A stretch of 64,000 nucleotides of DNA from Rhodoferax ferrireducens (GTDB lineage Bacteria > Pseudomonadota > Gammaproteobacteria > Burkholderiales > Burkholderiaceae_C), in NCBI RefSeq assembly GCF_003347515.1, contig NZ_QEII01000290.1, forward strand, positions 186,001 through 250,000, given 5' to 3'. Below, in pieces: positions 54,981 to 64,000 of the stretch. The notes under the pieces are model-generated. The model searched no databases. It saw only the letters and a list, made by a program, of their open reading frames with translations, and was not told the DNA's origin. Every line of letters starts with the position of its first letter. Within the stretch, counting starts at the first letter, position 1. The position numbers and the translations under genes were made by a program.

Positions 54981-56001
54981 AGCAGTTCCTTTTTCTGAAC
55001 AACATGAAGGCGAAGTCTTCGCCCATGACCGGGTATTCCTTGCCGGCACCCCAAATGACCGTGGTGCGCCCAAAGGGCTGGCAGCAGCGCCCGCCTTCCT
55101 TCTCGGTGGCGGGAATGGGGTAGGTGAGCTGGGTCTTGTAGGCGGTCTTGTCCATGACCGGCAGAAAATACGGTCCGCACAGGCCCGCGCGCCCATGCCA
55201 GCCCCACGAGACCAGTTCGCGGTGCAGCTTGGCCGTCAGTCGTTGGGCCATCAACTCGGCGGTACGCACGCCACCCAGGTGGTAGGGCACATGGCCATCG
55301 AGTGGATACAGGCCGCCCTGGCAACCCGCGCACCAGAACATCTCGCGGATACCGAAACCCAAGGATGCCGCCACGCAGTCGGCGGCACAGGCGGCGATGG
55401 CGACCGGATTGGCAAACAGCACCGCATCGGGGTTCAGGATCAGCGTCAGCTCGTCGTCGTTCCAGAGTGGGTCGACCTCGGTGAGGTAGGCCAGATCAAA
55501 CGATCCCCTCTCAAGGCACGGAAAATCCGCCACCACCTCCAGCCAGTACATGACGGGGTTGGTGTAGTAATGCGCCTGGTAAAAACTGCCGCCGTCGCCA
55601 TCCCCTTCTGGCCGCGTGAACCGAGCGGCTTCGGGCGCCGGAATCCCCGGATCGAGGTTGATACCGCCCAGCGAGGTCAGGCAAAAGGGTTTGCGCACCG
55701 CCTCGACGTGCCGAGCCGGCTCCCAGAAACCGATGGACAGGCCGATCACCGGATTGACCCCGCAACTGCACACGGGGCTGCCGGGGTTGTCGATGTCTTC
55801 CTGGTCACCGAAGTTGGCGATGCGCGCGCTGCCGATGCTGATGGGCAGAATGCAGGACCAGCAGATGTCGGTGATGGGGTTGGGGAACTTGCCGGTGCAG
55901 GTGGCGACGCCTGCGGCCAGCGCGGGGATTGATAGCAGGCCCAAGATAAGGATGAGCAGGGGTACGAGAGCACCCGCGATCCGGTGAAGCAGCCGATTCA
56001 T
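54967..56001 (-). CDS. traU: F-type conjugation protein TraU
   Basis: A 344-residue exported, Cys-rich protein with a signal peptide cut near residue 30 (IPALAAG). Hallmarks are CTGKFPNPITDICWSCILPI, CSCGVNPVIGLSIGFWEPAR, VMYWLEVVADFPCLE and the C-terminal GEDFAFMLFRKRNCC. TraU is a periplasmic factor needed for DNA transfer more than for pilus growth. It overlaps the traW end by 4 nt. Confidence 0.95.
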   Translation of the reverse strand: MNRLLHRIAGALVPLLILILGLLSIPALAAGVATCTGKFPNPITDICWSCILPISIGSARIANFGDQEDIDNPGSPVCSCGVNPVIGLSIGFWEPARHVEAVRKPFCLTSLGGINLDPGIPAPEAARFTRPEGDGDGGSFYQAHYYTNPVMYWLEVVADFPCLERGSFDLAYLTEVDPLWNDDELTLILNPDAVLFANPVAIAACAADCVAASLGFGIREMFWCAGCQGGLYPLDGHVPYHLGGVRTAELMAQRLTAKLHRELVSWGWHGRAGLCGPYFLPVMDKTAYKTQLTYPIPATEKEGGRCCQPFGRTTVIWGAGKEYPVMGEDFAFMLFRKRNCCVGF

Positions 56002-56639
56002 TTCGTGACCTCCAACTCGTCAATGCGCAGTCGCTGGCCTTCCTGAGAGACCAGGGCCGGCACTTGGTGGATGCCGAAGCGCCGGGTTAGCAAACCCTGC
56101 TGGTCGTAATAGACAGGGATACGCCAGGATTTCATGAGGTCCAGGTAGGAGCCACCGGTCAGGATGGGCTTGACCTTTCCTTGGTAGGTCGCCAGCAATT
56201 CACGCGCCCGGTTGACCTGCCGACGGTCGCGTGCGTCAAAGAACAGCAGGTGTTTGGACAGCGACACGATCTCCAGCGGGTTCTTGCGTGTGCCTGCGGG
56301 AAACAGCAGTCGGCCCTGGGCGTCCAGGATGTTGCGGTCCAGCGTGAAGCTCGGGTCCATATAGAAAGTCCGTGCGGCCTGTGTGGTCCGGATACCTGCG
56401 ACGGGCTGCGGGTTGGTGACGGCATCAACGCCACGCGCTTTCGCCGCCTCCTCCAGGCGCTTGAGTTCACCGGTGCGCTCTTTCTCGCGCAGGCGTTGCT
56501 CAATCATCTTGAGCAGGTGCGGTTCGCTGATCTCGTAGGTTGGGCCGATGACGCCGAGGTCAGTGGCGTAGGCCCAGGACGTGCCGGTCAGCATGACAAG
56601 ACCTGTCAACAGAAGGTTAAAAACAAGGCGTGGGCTCAT
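55998..56639 (-). CDS. traW: F-type conjugation protein TraW
   Basis: A 213-residue exported protein. The signal peptide ends near residue 25 (SWAYA). TraW features are DLGVIGPTYEISEPHLLKMI at the mature N-terminus, RTFYMDPSFTLDRNILDAQGRLLFPAGTRKNPLE, LLFFDARDRRQV and the end QVPALVSQEGQRLRIDE. It acts in the periplasm with TrbC in pilus assembly. ATG 56639 overlaps the stop of the preceding small gene. Confidence 0.94.
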   Translation of the reverse strand: MSPRLVFNLLLTGLVMLTGTSWAYATDLGVIGPTYEISEPHLLKMIEQRLREKERTGELKRLEEAAKARGVDAVTNPQPVAGIRTTQAARTFYMDPSFTLDRNILDAQGRLLFPAGTRKNPLEIVSLSKHLLFFDARDRRQVNRARELLATYQGKVKPILTGGSYLDLMKSWRIPVYYDQQGLLTRRFGIHQVPALVSQEGQRLRIDELEVTK

Positions 56640-57016
56640 CGCGGCCCCTTGTCCGGGCAGCGCAACTGCTGGACCCAATAGTCGCGTGCGGTGGAGTCTT
56701 TCAGATGGCTGGCACGGATCAAACCCATCAGCATAGGGTCTCCCTCGCCCTGCGTTATGGCTCGGCGCAATTCAACCGTGCTTAAGGTGCGCCCGCAACG
56801 CTGGTGGAAGGTGGCGAGATAGGCTTTTGTACCTTCTTCAGCGGCGGGCGCGATTTGCTGCAACAGGCCCAGGTAGTCGGCAAGGGGCATGTCGTTGGTG
56901 CTCTGCAGGCTGCCACGCGCCGGGCTGGTTTGCGCCCGTGTCGACGAATGGGCAATGAGGGTCAAGGCCGCGATGAGCGCAAGCGTCAAAGGGAGTTTCT
57001 GAACAGTGGATGGCAT
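56636..57016 (-). CDS. Small exported conjugation-operon protein of unknown function
   Basis: A 126-residue protein with a signal peptide (LPLTLALIAALTLIAHSSTRA, cut near residue 28) and a helical mature part with two Cys (HQRCGRTLST and VQQLRCPDKGP). The family is not recognised. It lies between the S26 peptidase gene (9 nt) and traW (4-nt overlap), so it belongs to the transfer operon. Confidence 0.75.
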   Translation of the reverse strand: MPSTVQKLPLTLALIAALTLIAHSSTRAQTSPARGSLQSTNDMPLADYLGLLQQIAPAAEEGTKAYLATFHQRCGRTLSTVELRRAITQGEGDPMLMGLIRASHLKDSTARDYWVQQLRCPDKGPR

Positions 57017-57025
57017 GATTTCTCC

Positions 57026-57628
57026 TCAGAACAGTGGAAGCACGGTGGCGATCACCTGGTCCGCGCGCACCAGGCCGCTGCTGCGGTAGCGTGAGTCGAA
57101 GGAGTCGGGACCCGTGCCCTGCACGTAGTAGTGCCCTGGCGGAATGACGGTGGCCGTGATCGGCGCCAGGGCTCGCTTATCAAAAGCCTGGGTCTTGGCA
57201 ATACCTACGACTTCGCCGTTGAGCGCGACCGCGCGTCCTTCGACCGTCACCACGTCGCCGGGCAGTCCCCGCACTTGTTTGAAGAAGGGCTGTCCGCGCA
57301 GTCCGGGGTAGGTTTCTTGTGCTTGCCCGGAGAAGGAGAACACGATGTAGTCGCCGCGCACAAGGGTGTGCGGGCCGTAGCGGACGAGCGCGACGTGGTA
57401 GGGCAGACTGGCTGTCCAGTTGAAAAGCACTGGCAGGCGTGGCGTTGGATCGATGTAGAGCCGGGTGTAAGCCAGGCCCCAGATCACGGCTACCGGCAGG
57501 TACAGGTACCAGCGCCGACGCACATGACGCAGGAATTCCGCCGTGTGGCACCGCAGACCCGACCACCTGCTCGCAACAGATCCAGTCGGAAAGCGGGGCA
57601 GGGGTCGACGTGTGGATGAGGGTGTCAT
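57026..57628 (-). CDS. Conjugative signal peptidase (S26, TraF/TrhF type)
   Basis: A 200-residue membrane-anchored serine peptidase of family S26. One transmembrane helix lies at about residues 40-55. Ser74 (NWTASLPYHVAL) is the likely nucleophile and Lys117 (FFKQVRGLPGD) the general base; GHYYVQGTGPDSFDSRY is the conserved C-terminal box. In F-type systems of the R391/Rts1 kind such a peptidase matures pilin or another transfer protein. It overlaps trbI by 4 nt. Confidence 0.9.
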   Translation of the reverse strand: MTPSSTRRPLPRFPTGSVASRWSGLRCHTAEFLRHVRRRWYLYLPVAVIWGLAYTRLYIDPTPRLPVLFNWTASLPYHVALVRYGPHTLVRGDYIVFSFSGQAQETYPGLRGQPFFKQVRGLPGDVVTVEGRAVALNGEVVGIAKTQAFDKRALAPITATVIPPGHYYVQGTGPDSFDSRYRSSGLVRADQVIATVLPLF

Positions 57629-57993
57629 GGGGCGTCCACCTTCCGGCGCAGCAGGGGTGTCAAGTCAAGCGTGTGCGGCGTTGGCCCGGCGACGGCGCTC
57701 TTGAGAATCACCAGGCAGCTGCAATCACGTGGCAATTCCTCCAGCGCCACAGGCAGGCGCTGGGCAAAGGCGCGCGCCATCAGCAGCGCCTTTTGGCGGT
57801 CCTCCTCCAAGGTGGTCCTGGTCAGGAGCTGGGTGAACTCGGTTTCCTTGGCCCGGTAGATTTCGGCGACGTCAACCATGCCAATGACCAAGGCGGGGCG
57901 GATCACCGTGTGGTCATACAGTGCCAGGCCAGCAGCGACGATGAGTACCGACAGCACGGCACTCACAAGTATTTGGGCGATGGGGTTCTTCAT
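57625..57993 (-). CDS. trbI: F-type conjugation protein TrbI
   Basis: A 122-residue bitopic protein: N-terminal transmembrane helix (AQILVSAVLSVLIVAAGLALY, about 5-25), then VIGMVDVAEIYRAKE, a coiled stretch, and ALEELPRDCSCLVILKSAVAG, typical of the type-F TrbI family involved in pilus extension and retraction. It overlaps traC and the S26 peptidase gene by 4 nt each. Confidence 0.88.
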   Translation of the reverse strand: MKNPIAQILVSAVLSVLIVAAGLALYDHTVIRPALVIGMVDVAEIYRAKETEFTQLLTRTTLEEDRQKALLMARAFAQRLPVALEELPRDCSCLVILKSAVAGPTPHTLDLTPLLRRKVDAP

Positions 57994-60545
57994 ACCGCAT
58001 GCCCCCGGCGGCGCAGCAACTCGGTGATCGCCTCGTCCACGCTCAGGCCCTGCGCCCGCAACTCGTCAATGGGCGCGTTGTCCTCCAGTTTGTTGGAAAA
58101 CAGCAGGTGCGTGGCCGGATCGAGGATGTTGCGTGCCACGCCTTCACCGACCGGCGACGAGATGTAAAGCTCGGAGAACACGCCCGCTTCGGTGCGCAGC
58201 GAGTTCAACAGGCGTTTCTTGGGCTCGTCCATGGTCAGGCGCCCCTTGCGGTCCAGCATTTCGATCGATTCCGGCTTCTGGCGCAACAGGAACACCCAGT
58301 CCGAGCAGTTGAAGGCCGCTTCCATCTGGGCCGAGCCATAGAAGTCATCGGCGCTTTGCGTCGCGGTACCGAGGGCACCGCCGTATTTGCGGGCACGCCG
58401 GGCTGCTTCCTCGATCACGGCGGCCTTGACCGGGTCGTCGGCGCCGATGTCACCGAGTTGTTGCTTGAGCTCGTCAATGAACAGCACTTTGCGCCGGTTG
58501 CGCGTCAGGTACATCTCGCCGGTGATCTGGTGCAGCAGCAGGATGTTGACCACGGCATGCAGGTCAGGCCGGCGTTTGAGTTCCTCGTTCTCGATGACGA
58601 TGAAGTCGTTGGAGAAGTCGACGTTGTTGGGCCCTTCGAAGAAGCGCTCGTACTGCCCGCCCCTCGCATAGGGGTTGAGCATGATGGCCAGGTCCTTGAT
58701 GCGCTGGTCATTGACCATGCCCAGTTCTTCGAGGGTGCCAGTCTTGAAGGCGTCACGCAGTGCCGTGATCCGAAGGTCACGGCCGTATTGCCGGAACAGC
58801 TTGAGCACCATCGCCGAGATCGCCTTGTACTGGACCTCCTCCAGCGTGTGCTGCATGGAAGCCATCTTGGCGATGCCGGGCACCAGCATGTCGATGTCTT
58901 CATTGATGTCCGTGATGTGGGTGAACGGGTTCAGGCAGATGTCCACGTCGGGTCGAAACTCGATGTAAGTGCCTTTGGCCTTGCGGCACAGCTTCTCGAA
59001 GGACCGTCCCAGGTCCAGCATCCAGACCTTGGCCCCAATGGCGCGGTAGGACCAGGCCATCTCGTTCATCAGCACCGACTTGCCGGAGCCCGGCGCGCCG
59101 ATGATGGCGAAGTTGTAGTTGCCCAGGTCGTTGTCAAAGATGTCCAGCGTCATCAACTGGCCGCGCCGCCCACCAAATACCAGAGCCGGTGTGCGGGTGC
59201 CGCGCCATTCCGCGATCAGCGGCGCCATGTGGATGGCGTTGGCCATGGTCTTGCGCGTGACCCGGCGCATCTTGGCCAAATCCCTGTGGAATTTCTCGGT
59301 GAGTGTCATTGGCAGGCTGGCCAACAATGCCTGCCGATGCATGTAGGCGTCCGCATTGAGCTGGAAGCCGCGGCCGCGCCAGATGGCGTTCGCCGTTTCA
59401 TGGGCGGACACGGCTTTCTCAGGTGACGAAAAGATCGCGAGCTGGTGGTACAGGCTGACCAGGCTGCCGCCGGTGTCGATGGCATCCGCCGCCGCGGTCC
59501 AGTCCTGCAGCTTCTTGTTGACGTCCGGCATGACGTCGGCCATCTTGCTTTTGGCGTTCTGGGTGGCGCGCACCACGTTGGCCGTGACCACTGACTTGGT
59601 GACGTTGGGATCCAGCACATGCACGCCCATGGTCAGCAGAAACGGCGCGCTGTACTGCAGTGCCGGCTGCATCAGGTCGCCAATCAGCGAGCCCATCTGC
59701 CACAACGCAAAGCGCTCCGGAAAACTCTTGATCGAGTAAAAGCGCGCCTCCAGCACGTCCGGGCTGTTCTGCTTCCACAGCGTCAGGCCGTTGGGGTGTG
59801 GATCCTGGATGGTGTCGAAGTCGACAATCTGGTCGCGGATTTCGCGCCCATCGTCGTAGCGCAGGTCGGGTCCGTCGGTCTGCGAGATGCGGTCCGGGTT
59901 GGTGAACAGCGCGCACCAGTTGATCAGGTCGGCGGCGTCACAGACGCGGTTTGGCAGCGAGGCAGAGCGCAGTGTCGAGGCCATCGAGTCGCGCAAGGCC
60001 ATCAGTTCATCCCGTTTGTTCAGATCCTCGGCGTCGCCCGCGAAGGCGACGCTCAGCATCAAGCGGAAATCGCGGACCGTGTAATGAAAACCCGCTGTCA
60101 ATGATTGCTGGGCCCCCTGCAGCAGATGGCCGACCCGCTGGCGTGCCAGTTTGCGAAACAGGTTGTCGTTGCGCGCGGGTCGACCCCACTGCTGGGCCTT
60201 CTCGGCCTGGTCTTCGTCCTCGACGCGCAGGTTGGCGTACTGGCGCAACTGCGCCCGGACATGGGGCGAGGCGAACAGGTGGAACTGGATGCCGGTGCCG
60301 GACGGGCAGTTGGCGTACAGAGAGACCAGCACCTCGGCCATGCGATCGTCGGCACCGGATTGCGGCATCACTTCCAGCATGAAACCCAGGCTGTCGCGGT
60401 TCACGAAAATCTTCTCGGCGGCGAGGTAGGCGGAGTAGGGCAGCCAGCTTGCAAACTGTTCGGCCGGGGTGTCGACGGGCTGGCCCAGGTTGAACAGGGG
60501 TGCGCGGGAGCGCGGTGACGGGGCGGCGGTCGAGGTTGGGATCAT
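57990..60545 (-). CDS. traC: F-type conjugation ATPase TraC (VirB4-like)
   Basis: An 851-residue cytoplasmic ATPase at the inner membrane. Walker A is GAPGSGKS at 483-490; Walker B is RKVLFIDELKQQLGD; the C-terminal conserved segment ALGTATQSADDF is also present. The N-terminal TraC/VirB4 domain (about 30-430) contains FASWLPYSAYLAAEKIFVNRDSLGFMLEV-like sequence. It powers pilus assembly. ATG 60545 lies 8 nt after traV; a GTG four codons upstream is an alternative. Confidence 0.96.
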   Translation of the reverse strand: MIPTSTAAPSPRSRAPLFNLGQPVDTPAEQFASWLPYSAYLAAEKIFVNRDSLGFMLEVMPQSGADDRMAEVLVSLYANCPSGTGIQFHLFASPHVRAQLRQYANLRVEDEDQAEKAQQWGRPARNDNLFRKLARQRVGHLLQGAQQSLTAGFHYTVRDFRLMLSVAFAGDAEDLNKRDELMALRDSMASTLRSASLPNRVCDAADLINWCALFTNPDRISQTDGPDLRYDDGREIRDQIVDFDTIQDPHPNGLTLWKQNSPDVLEARFYSIKSFPERFALWQMGSLIGDLMQPALQYSAPFLLTMGVHVLDPNVTKSVVTANVVRATQNAKSKMADVMPDVNKKLQDWTAAADAIDTGGSLVSLYHQLAIFSSPEKAVSAHETANAIWRGRGFQLNADAYMHRQALLASLPMTLTEKFHRDLAKMRRVTRKTMANAIHMAPLIAEWRGTRTPALVFGGRRGQLMTLDIFDNDLGNYNFAIIGAPGSGKSVLMNEMAWSYRAIGAKVWMLDLGRSFEKLCRKAKGTYIEFRPDVDICLNPFTHITDINEDIDMLVPGIAKMASMQHTLEEVQYKAISAMVLKLFRQYGRDLRITALRDAFKTGTLEELGMVNDQRIKDLAIMLNPYARGGQYERFFEGPNNVDFSNDFIVIENEELKRRPDLHAVVNILLLHQITGEMYLTRNRRKVLFIDELKQQLGDIGADDPVKAAVIEEAARRARKYGGALGTATQSADDFYGSAQMEAAFNCSDWVFLLRQKPESIEMLDRKGRLTMDEPKKRLLNSLRTEAGVFSELYISSPVGEGVARNILDPATHLLFSNKLEDNAPIDELRAQGLSVDEAITELLRRRGHAV

Positions 60546-60553
60546 GACGGGTC

Positions 60554-61216
60554 TCACTGCGTGCGGTTTAAGGAGGATCCCGCGGGCGTGCCCAGCGCTG
60601 GGAATTGGCCGTTGCCGAACATGGGGCGAACGGGGGCAGATAGTTCTGCTGGGCTGCTAGATCCCTGAGTCGCATCACCACCGGAAGCGTTCCTTGCCGC
60701 CTTGGGTGGTTGGCGTAGCGGGGCATAGGTGTCGCGAATTTGGCGCTGCACGTGGTCGATTAGCCATTGGCCGCTATCGACTTGCACATAGACATAGCCC
60801 TGGTCATAGAGGTCCCCATCCGCGTCTTCCCAGGGTTTGGTCCACAGGCGCAGGACACGAGCCTGCGAGCGCAGTGGATTGGTCTCCAGGCTTGGGATCA
60901 GCGTGCCGGTGGTTGCGACGGCGGGCGCGGCTGCCAGGGGGGCGTGACGCGGCGCAGTCGATGGCGAGGGTACTGATGGTGTTGTCGAAGCGTCGACGGG
61001 CTGCTGCTGACGCTGGCTGGGCAAGTTGTTGTGGAGGGCGTTGGCATAGGTGCCGGACACCGAATCGCAGGCCACACCTTCGGGCGCCTTGCAGGCGTAT
61101 TTGGCGCTGCCACCCATGCCCGACAGGTTGCTGCAGCCGCTCAGGGCTAGCATGCTTGCCAGTGCGATAGCCCTCAGGCCAGCGTCCCCACTCAGAAGTT
61201 GAAACCGTGTGTTCAT
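60554..61216 (-). CDS. traV: F-type conjugation lipoprotein TraV
   Basis: A 220-residue outer-membrane lipoprotein. The signal peptide ends in LALSGC with Cys28 as lipidation site, followed by [31 protein letters not shown] with the two Cys conserved in TraV. The middle is Pro/Ala-rich; the C-terminal part has [24 protein letters not shown]. TraV anchors the TraK-TraB-TraV core complex (VirB7-like). It overlaps dsbC by 4 nt. Confidence 0.93.
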   Translation of the reverse strand: MNTRFQLLSGDAGLRAIALASMLALSGCSNLSGMGGSAKYACKAPEGVACDSVSGTYANALHNNLPSQRQQQPVDASTTPSVPSPSTAPRHAPLAAAPAVATTGTLIPSLETNPLRSQARVLRLWTKPWEDADGDLYDQGYVYVQVDSGQWLIDHVQRQIRDTYAPLRQPPKAARNASGGDATQGSSSPAELSAPVRPMFGNGQFPALGTPAGSSLNRTQ

Positions 61217-62031
61217 GGTCGAACCTCTTTCGTGTTTTGCAGCAGGCGTGCCTCTAGCACGCTGCGGTCGACGTACCCTTCAGTGCGACTGCCATCGGCC
61301 CAGATCAGGGTCGGTGTGCCCTGCACGGCGAGTTGACGGGCCAGCGCCAGGTTGCGGGCAATGGGGTGGGGGCAGGCGGTGGCCGTGCTCAACAGCGTGC
61401 TGTCACCGCGCAGCATCAGGCGCTGCCAAGCTTGTTCACGGTCCGTGGCGCACCAGATCGCAATGGGCTTGGCCTCACCCTGGAACGGCACAAGGAAGGT
61501 GTAGACCGTCACGTTGTCAATGCTGGCGAGCTCGGGTTCCAACTGCTTGCAGAAGGCGCAGTTCGGGTCGCTGAAGATGGCAACTTTGCGTTGGCCGTTG
61601 CCGCGCACGGTCTTGATCGCGTCCGCCAGCGGCAGCTGATCAAACGACACCGCAGACGGCGAGACGCTGGGGCGAATGGCCTCGTCTGACGGGTTTGATG
61701 TTTGAGCCAACTTCGGCCCGGTAATGTCCCGCATCGTTTGCGTGTCAAAGACCCGTCCAAAGATGAAATAGCGCGGATTCCTGGCCGCCACATAGGCGAC
61801 GTTGCCATTCATCCAGACCTCATAGATGCCCTCGACCGGGGAGCGCGAGATTTCGGTGAAGCGGGTGCCGGGGTGGGCCTTTTTGAGGGTGACCAGCAAC
61901 CGCACTTCCTCTGCGGTCGAGGCGCGGGCCGGGGCGACGACGCAAAAGAGCGCGGTGGCCAAGACCGTCATGAATGCAGGGGCGAGCATAGAGGCGAGCT
62001 TGGGCGCGCGCCAGACATCAATAGTTGCCAT
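61213..62031 (-). CDS. dsbC: DsbC-type protein disulfide isomerase of the conjugation operon
   Basis: A 272-residue exported protein. The signal peptide ends near residue 37; an N-terminal dimerisation-like domain includes [13 protein letters not shown]; the thioredoxin-fold domain has CAFC at 158-161 ([16 protein letters not shown]) and the cis-Pro region [12 protein letters not shown]. It should isomerise disulfides in the Cys-rich TraN, TraU and TraH. It overlaps traB by 14 nt and traV by 4 nt. Confidence 0.92.
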   Translation of the reverse strand: MATIDVWRAPKLASMLAPAFMTVLATALFCVVAPARASTAEEVRLLVTLKKAHPGTRFTEISRSPVEGIYEVWMNGNVAYVAARNPRYFIFGRVFDTQTMRDITGPKLAQTSNPSDEAIRPSVSPSAVSFDQLPLADAIKTVRGNGQRKVAIFSDPNCAFCKQLEPELASIDNVTVYTFLVPFQGEAKPIAIWCATDREQAWQRLMLRGDSTLLSTATACPHPIARNLALARQLAVQGTPTLIWADGSRTEGYVDRSVLEARLLQNTKEVRP

Positions 62032-63406
62032 CGTCAGGAACCTCCAGGTAGCGGGTTTCAGGGGAAGGGGATGTGTGCGACGGGGGTGTCGCGGCGCTGG
62101 CCGTCATGGGCACGTCGATGCGCACGCCCTTGGTGATGACCACGTCGATCTCGCGGCCGGCATCGACTTCGATGACGGGAAAGGTGTTTTCGGCCAGCTT
62201 GATGTAGTACTGGGCCAAGCGGTCCAATGCGCGACCGACGCCGGTGCCGACGCCCGCACGGTAGGCATCGGCCCCTTGTGCGCTGGCGACCGTGCCCAGC
62301 GCCGAGGTGCTGTACTCCGTGGAGGAGGTGGACAAGCCCTGGCCGATGCCGCTGACCACGCCGGCCAGCAGCGCATTGGCCAGCATCTGGCCTTGCTTGG
62401 TCACCAGACGCCCCCGCATGCCGACCTTGCCGTCCTCGCCATAGACGCTGCCCTGGATCTTGACCTCCAGCGTGGCGCCGTCGATGCGCACGCACGACAA
62501 ACTCTCGGTGCGCAGGTAGGCCCGCTCCGAACTGATGTCACCGTAACCGGCAGCCACGACGAAGCAGTCTCGGTACTCGCCCCGGAAGCGGTTGGGCAGG
62601 ATGCTGTTGTCCGACAGCCGGATCAAGACCGGGTGGGGATTGGATTGTGATTGCCCCCCGGTGGGTGCATCGAGTCCGCCGAGCAGCGTGCCGCGCATGA
62701 AGCTCACAGGCAGGAAGGTCGAGACGGTCCGGGCATCCTTGGGTGAGCTGGCATCCGGTCCCGCTCCGGTCGTGGCGCTGGTGGACTTGTTCCTTTCTGC
62801 CAGCGTGATGCGGGTGATACCGGGAGTCGCGGGCACCGCGTTAGGCGAAACCGGAAATGGGTTGCCCTGCATGCCGCCTGGCAGCGCTGCCGCCGGGGAT
62901 GCCTTGGAGGGCGGTGGCAAAGGAGGCAGGCTCGCGGCCGGTGGCATACCCATAGAAGGTGTGGGCATCATGGGCAGAGCCGGGGGCAGTGAGGTCGGTG
63001 GATTGAGCGTCGCCTGCTGGGTCGAAGTCAGCTTCTGCTCCAGGTCGGCGAAGCGCTGCAGGGTCTTGGACTCAAAGGCCTGCCGGTCCTTGTTCAGCCG
63101 ACCCTGTTCCTCACGCTCGTTCTCGTACTGCGCGAGCTTGCGTCCGGCGGTGCCCACCCATTGGTCGACCGGATTGACCTGGCCGCCGGGCGGCATGATG
63201 CCGATGTTGGTGACTGCGCTGGGCAGTCCGGTCGAAGCTTTAGCCTCGCCGCTCTTCGGACGCGATTCCGTGAATGAAAAAACCAGCCACAGCAGGCCGA
63301 CGCCACCGACCAGAATGGTGGCGAGCATGGCGTACTGGCGCTGACGCGGAGACAGGCGCGACAGCAGGCTACGCAGAATCTGGGATGGGTGGCGTGATGG
63401 ATTCAT
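62018..63406 (-). CDS. traB: F-type conjugation protein TraB (VirB10-like)
   Basis: A 462-residue protein with a cytoplasmic N-terminus, one transmembrane helix (about 26-45), a coiled coil (about 85-130), a Pro-rich linker (about 135-200) and a VirB10-like C-terminal beta barrel: [45 protein letters not shown], and [27 protein letters not shown]. It spans the envelope and links the inner membrane to TraV/TraK. It overlaps traK by 4 nt. Confidence 0.95.
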   Translation of the reverse strand: MNPSRHPSQILRSLLSRLSPRQRQYAMLATILVGGVGLLWLVFSFTESRPKSGEAKASTGLPSAVTNIGIMPPGGQVNPVDQWVGTAGRKLAQYENEREEQGRLNKDRQAFESKTLQRFADLEQKLTSTQQATLNPPTSLPPALPMMPTPSMGMPPAASLPPLPPPSKASPAAALPGGMQGNPFPVSPNAVPATPGITRITLAERNKSTSATTGAGPDASSPKDARTVSTFLPVSFMRGTLLGGLDAPTGGQSQSNPHPVLIRLSDNSILPNRFRGEYRDCFVVAAGYGDISSERAYLRTESLSCVRIDGATLEVKIQGSVYGEDGKVGMRGRLVTKQGQMLANALLAGVVSGIGQGLSTSSTEYSTSALGTVASAQGADAYRAGVGTGVGRALDRLAQYYIKLAENTFPVIEVDAGREIDVVITKGVRIDVPMTASAATPPSHTSPSPETRYLEVPDDGNY

Positions 63407-64000
63407 GGCGTACCCTCGCGTCGAATCACGTAGACGCTGGTGCTCTCACCGGGGCGCAGCTTGTGTTCCTCGATGGCGATACCGGCGACGTTGCCGCCTT
63501 CTCGGTCAAATTCCTGCTCGGCCAGCACCATGTCGTCCTGACTGACGTTTTGCAGCAGGTATTTTTCGCCCAGCAGGCCGCGCCCCTCGTACTGGCGCAC
63601 CTGGGAAAACCGGGCTTCGACCCAAAGTTGAACGGAGCGATTGGTCTCTTCAACCCGGATGTCCGCCGGAACCCGGTCAGAAGCCATTGCAACCAGCAGA
63701 GCCTTCATGGCGCGGATGTGGTTGGGCGACGGGCCGGCCGGGCTCAGCGTGGCTGCGGTGGGTTTGAGCCACCTGGGTGTCTTGTCGCGGATGACGATGG
63801 TGTCGGCGGGCGTGTCCGAGCGGCGCAGCAGCAGGGTGTAGGTGGCGGTCGCGGAGGAGATGAACAGGTTGATGGGTTTGGTCGATTCACCTGCCGGACG
63901 GAGGTAGATCTCACCCTTGTCGCGGTCGCATTCCAGGACCACATCACCGGCCGGGTTGGCCACCGGGGTGATCGGGCCGCTTGGGCTTGTTCCGGCAGGC
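63403..64000 (-). CDS. traK: F-type conjugation protein TraK, N-terminus cut by window end
   Basis: At least 198 residues of TraK (VirB9-like). The frame is open to the last base of the window, so the signal peptide and start lie beyond 64000. Visible features are INLFISSATATYTLLLRRSDTPADTIVIRDK, a core beta domain, and LWVEARFSQVRQYEGRGLLGEKYLLQNVS near the C-terminus. It is a periplasmic secretin-like component of the TraK-B-V core. Upstream traL and traE are expected next. Confidence 0.92.
   Translation of the reverse strand, partial: PAGTSPSGPITPVANPAGDVVLECDRDKGEIYLRPAGESTKPINLFISSATATYTLLLRRSDTPADTIVIRDKTPRWLKPTAATLSPAGPSPNHIRAMKALLVAMASDRVPADIRVEETNRSVQLWVEARFSQVRQYEGRGLLGEKYLLQNVSQDDMVLAEQEFDREGGNVAGIAIEEHKLRPGESTSVYVIRREGTP

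Larger units (their letters stand above)
32781..64000. mobile_element. Left part of an integrative and conjugative element at icd
   Basis: From the icd 3' end on, the window holds a P4-type integrase, a toxin-antitoxin pair, two predicted conflict systems and an F-type conjugation operon, with no core gene. This layout is that of an ICE with the integrase at one end. The far end, the relaxase, coupling protein, origin of transfer and second attachment site lie beyond 64000. The left boundary is inferred, because the matching attachment repeat is not in the window. Confidence 0.8.

Noticed and set aside
57999-59426. A 475-codon open frame on the + strand opposite traC, and similar long frames opposite traG (48067-49332), traU/trbC (54688-55932) and the HD-GYP gene (13537-14481)
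   Set aside because: They are antisense shadows of GC-rich genes whose own frames carry clear family motifs.

Overview
The window looks like a chromosomal stretch of a betaproteobacterium of the Comamonadaceae (Rhodoferax/Polaromonas-like). The evidence is the gene order exbB-exbD-lpxK-trm112-kdsB-adk, the lexA context, the MSHA pilus locus, and a short interspersed repeat that I associate from memory with this family. Its right half is the left part of an integrative and conjugative element (ICE). No rRNA, tRNA or CRISPR array was seen.

Region 1 (about 0.25-14.5 kb, + strand) is an MSHA-type pilus locus in tightly overlapping order: mshC, mshD, mshO, mshP, mshQ, then mshI, a PilN-like gene, mshJ, mshK, mshL (secretin), mshM (ATPase) and mshN. 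A DUF3391/HD-GYP cyclic-di-GMP phosphodiesterase follows. The assembly ATPase mshE, the platform protein mshG and the major pilin are not in the window.

Region 2 (14.5-32.8 kb) is core metabolism. A minus-strand cluster encodes a 3-hydroxyacyl-CoA dehydrogenase, a Crp/Fnr regulator, an APH-type kinase, an acyl-CoA dehydrogenase and a glutathione transferase. It is followed by a second GST, a D-2-hydroxyacid dehydrogenase, lexA behind three SOS-box-like sites, an asparaginase, adk, kdsB, a Trm112-like gene, lpxK, exbD/exbB, xseA, sodB, a DUF192 gene, an exported Ala/Lys-rich repeat protein and icd. Four copies of a roughly 50-bp interspersed repeat lie here; three sit in frame inside coding sequences.

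Region 3 (32.8-64 kb, continuing beyond the window) is the ICE. A P4-type tyrosine integrase lies just downstream of icd, whose 3' end is the probable attachment site. The cargo comes next: a HigB/HigA pair whose toxin carries an early in-frame stop; a five-gene GTPase-associated conflict system (metallophosphoesterase, GASH-like helical protein, two GTPases, GAP1-like protein); and, convergent with it, a three-gene ABC-3C system (nuclease-like effector, middle component, DUF3732 ATPase). The rest is an F-type type IV secretion operon read right to left: traK (cut by the window end), traB, dsbC, traV, traC, trbI, an S26 peptidase, a small exported protein, traW, traU, trbC, traN, another small exported protein, traF, traH and traG.

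The most interesting part is 35.2-45.3 kb, where two predicted conflict systems sit side by side as ICE cargo. The GTPase-associated one has been recognised by comparative genomics, but as far as I know its mechanism is essentially unexplored.
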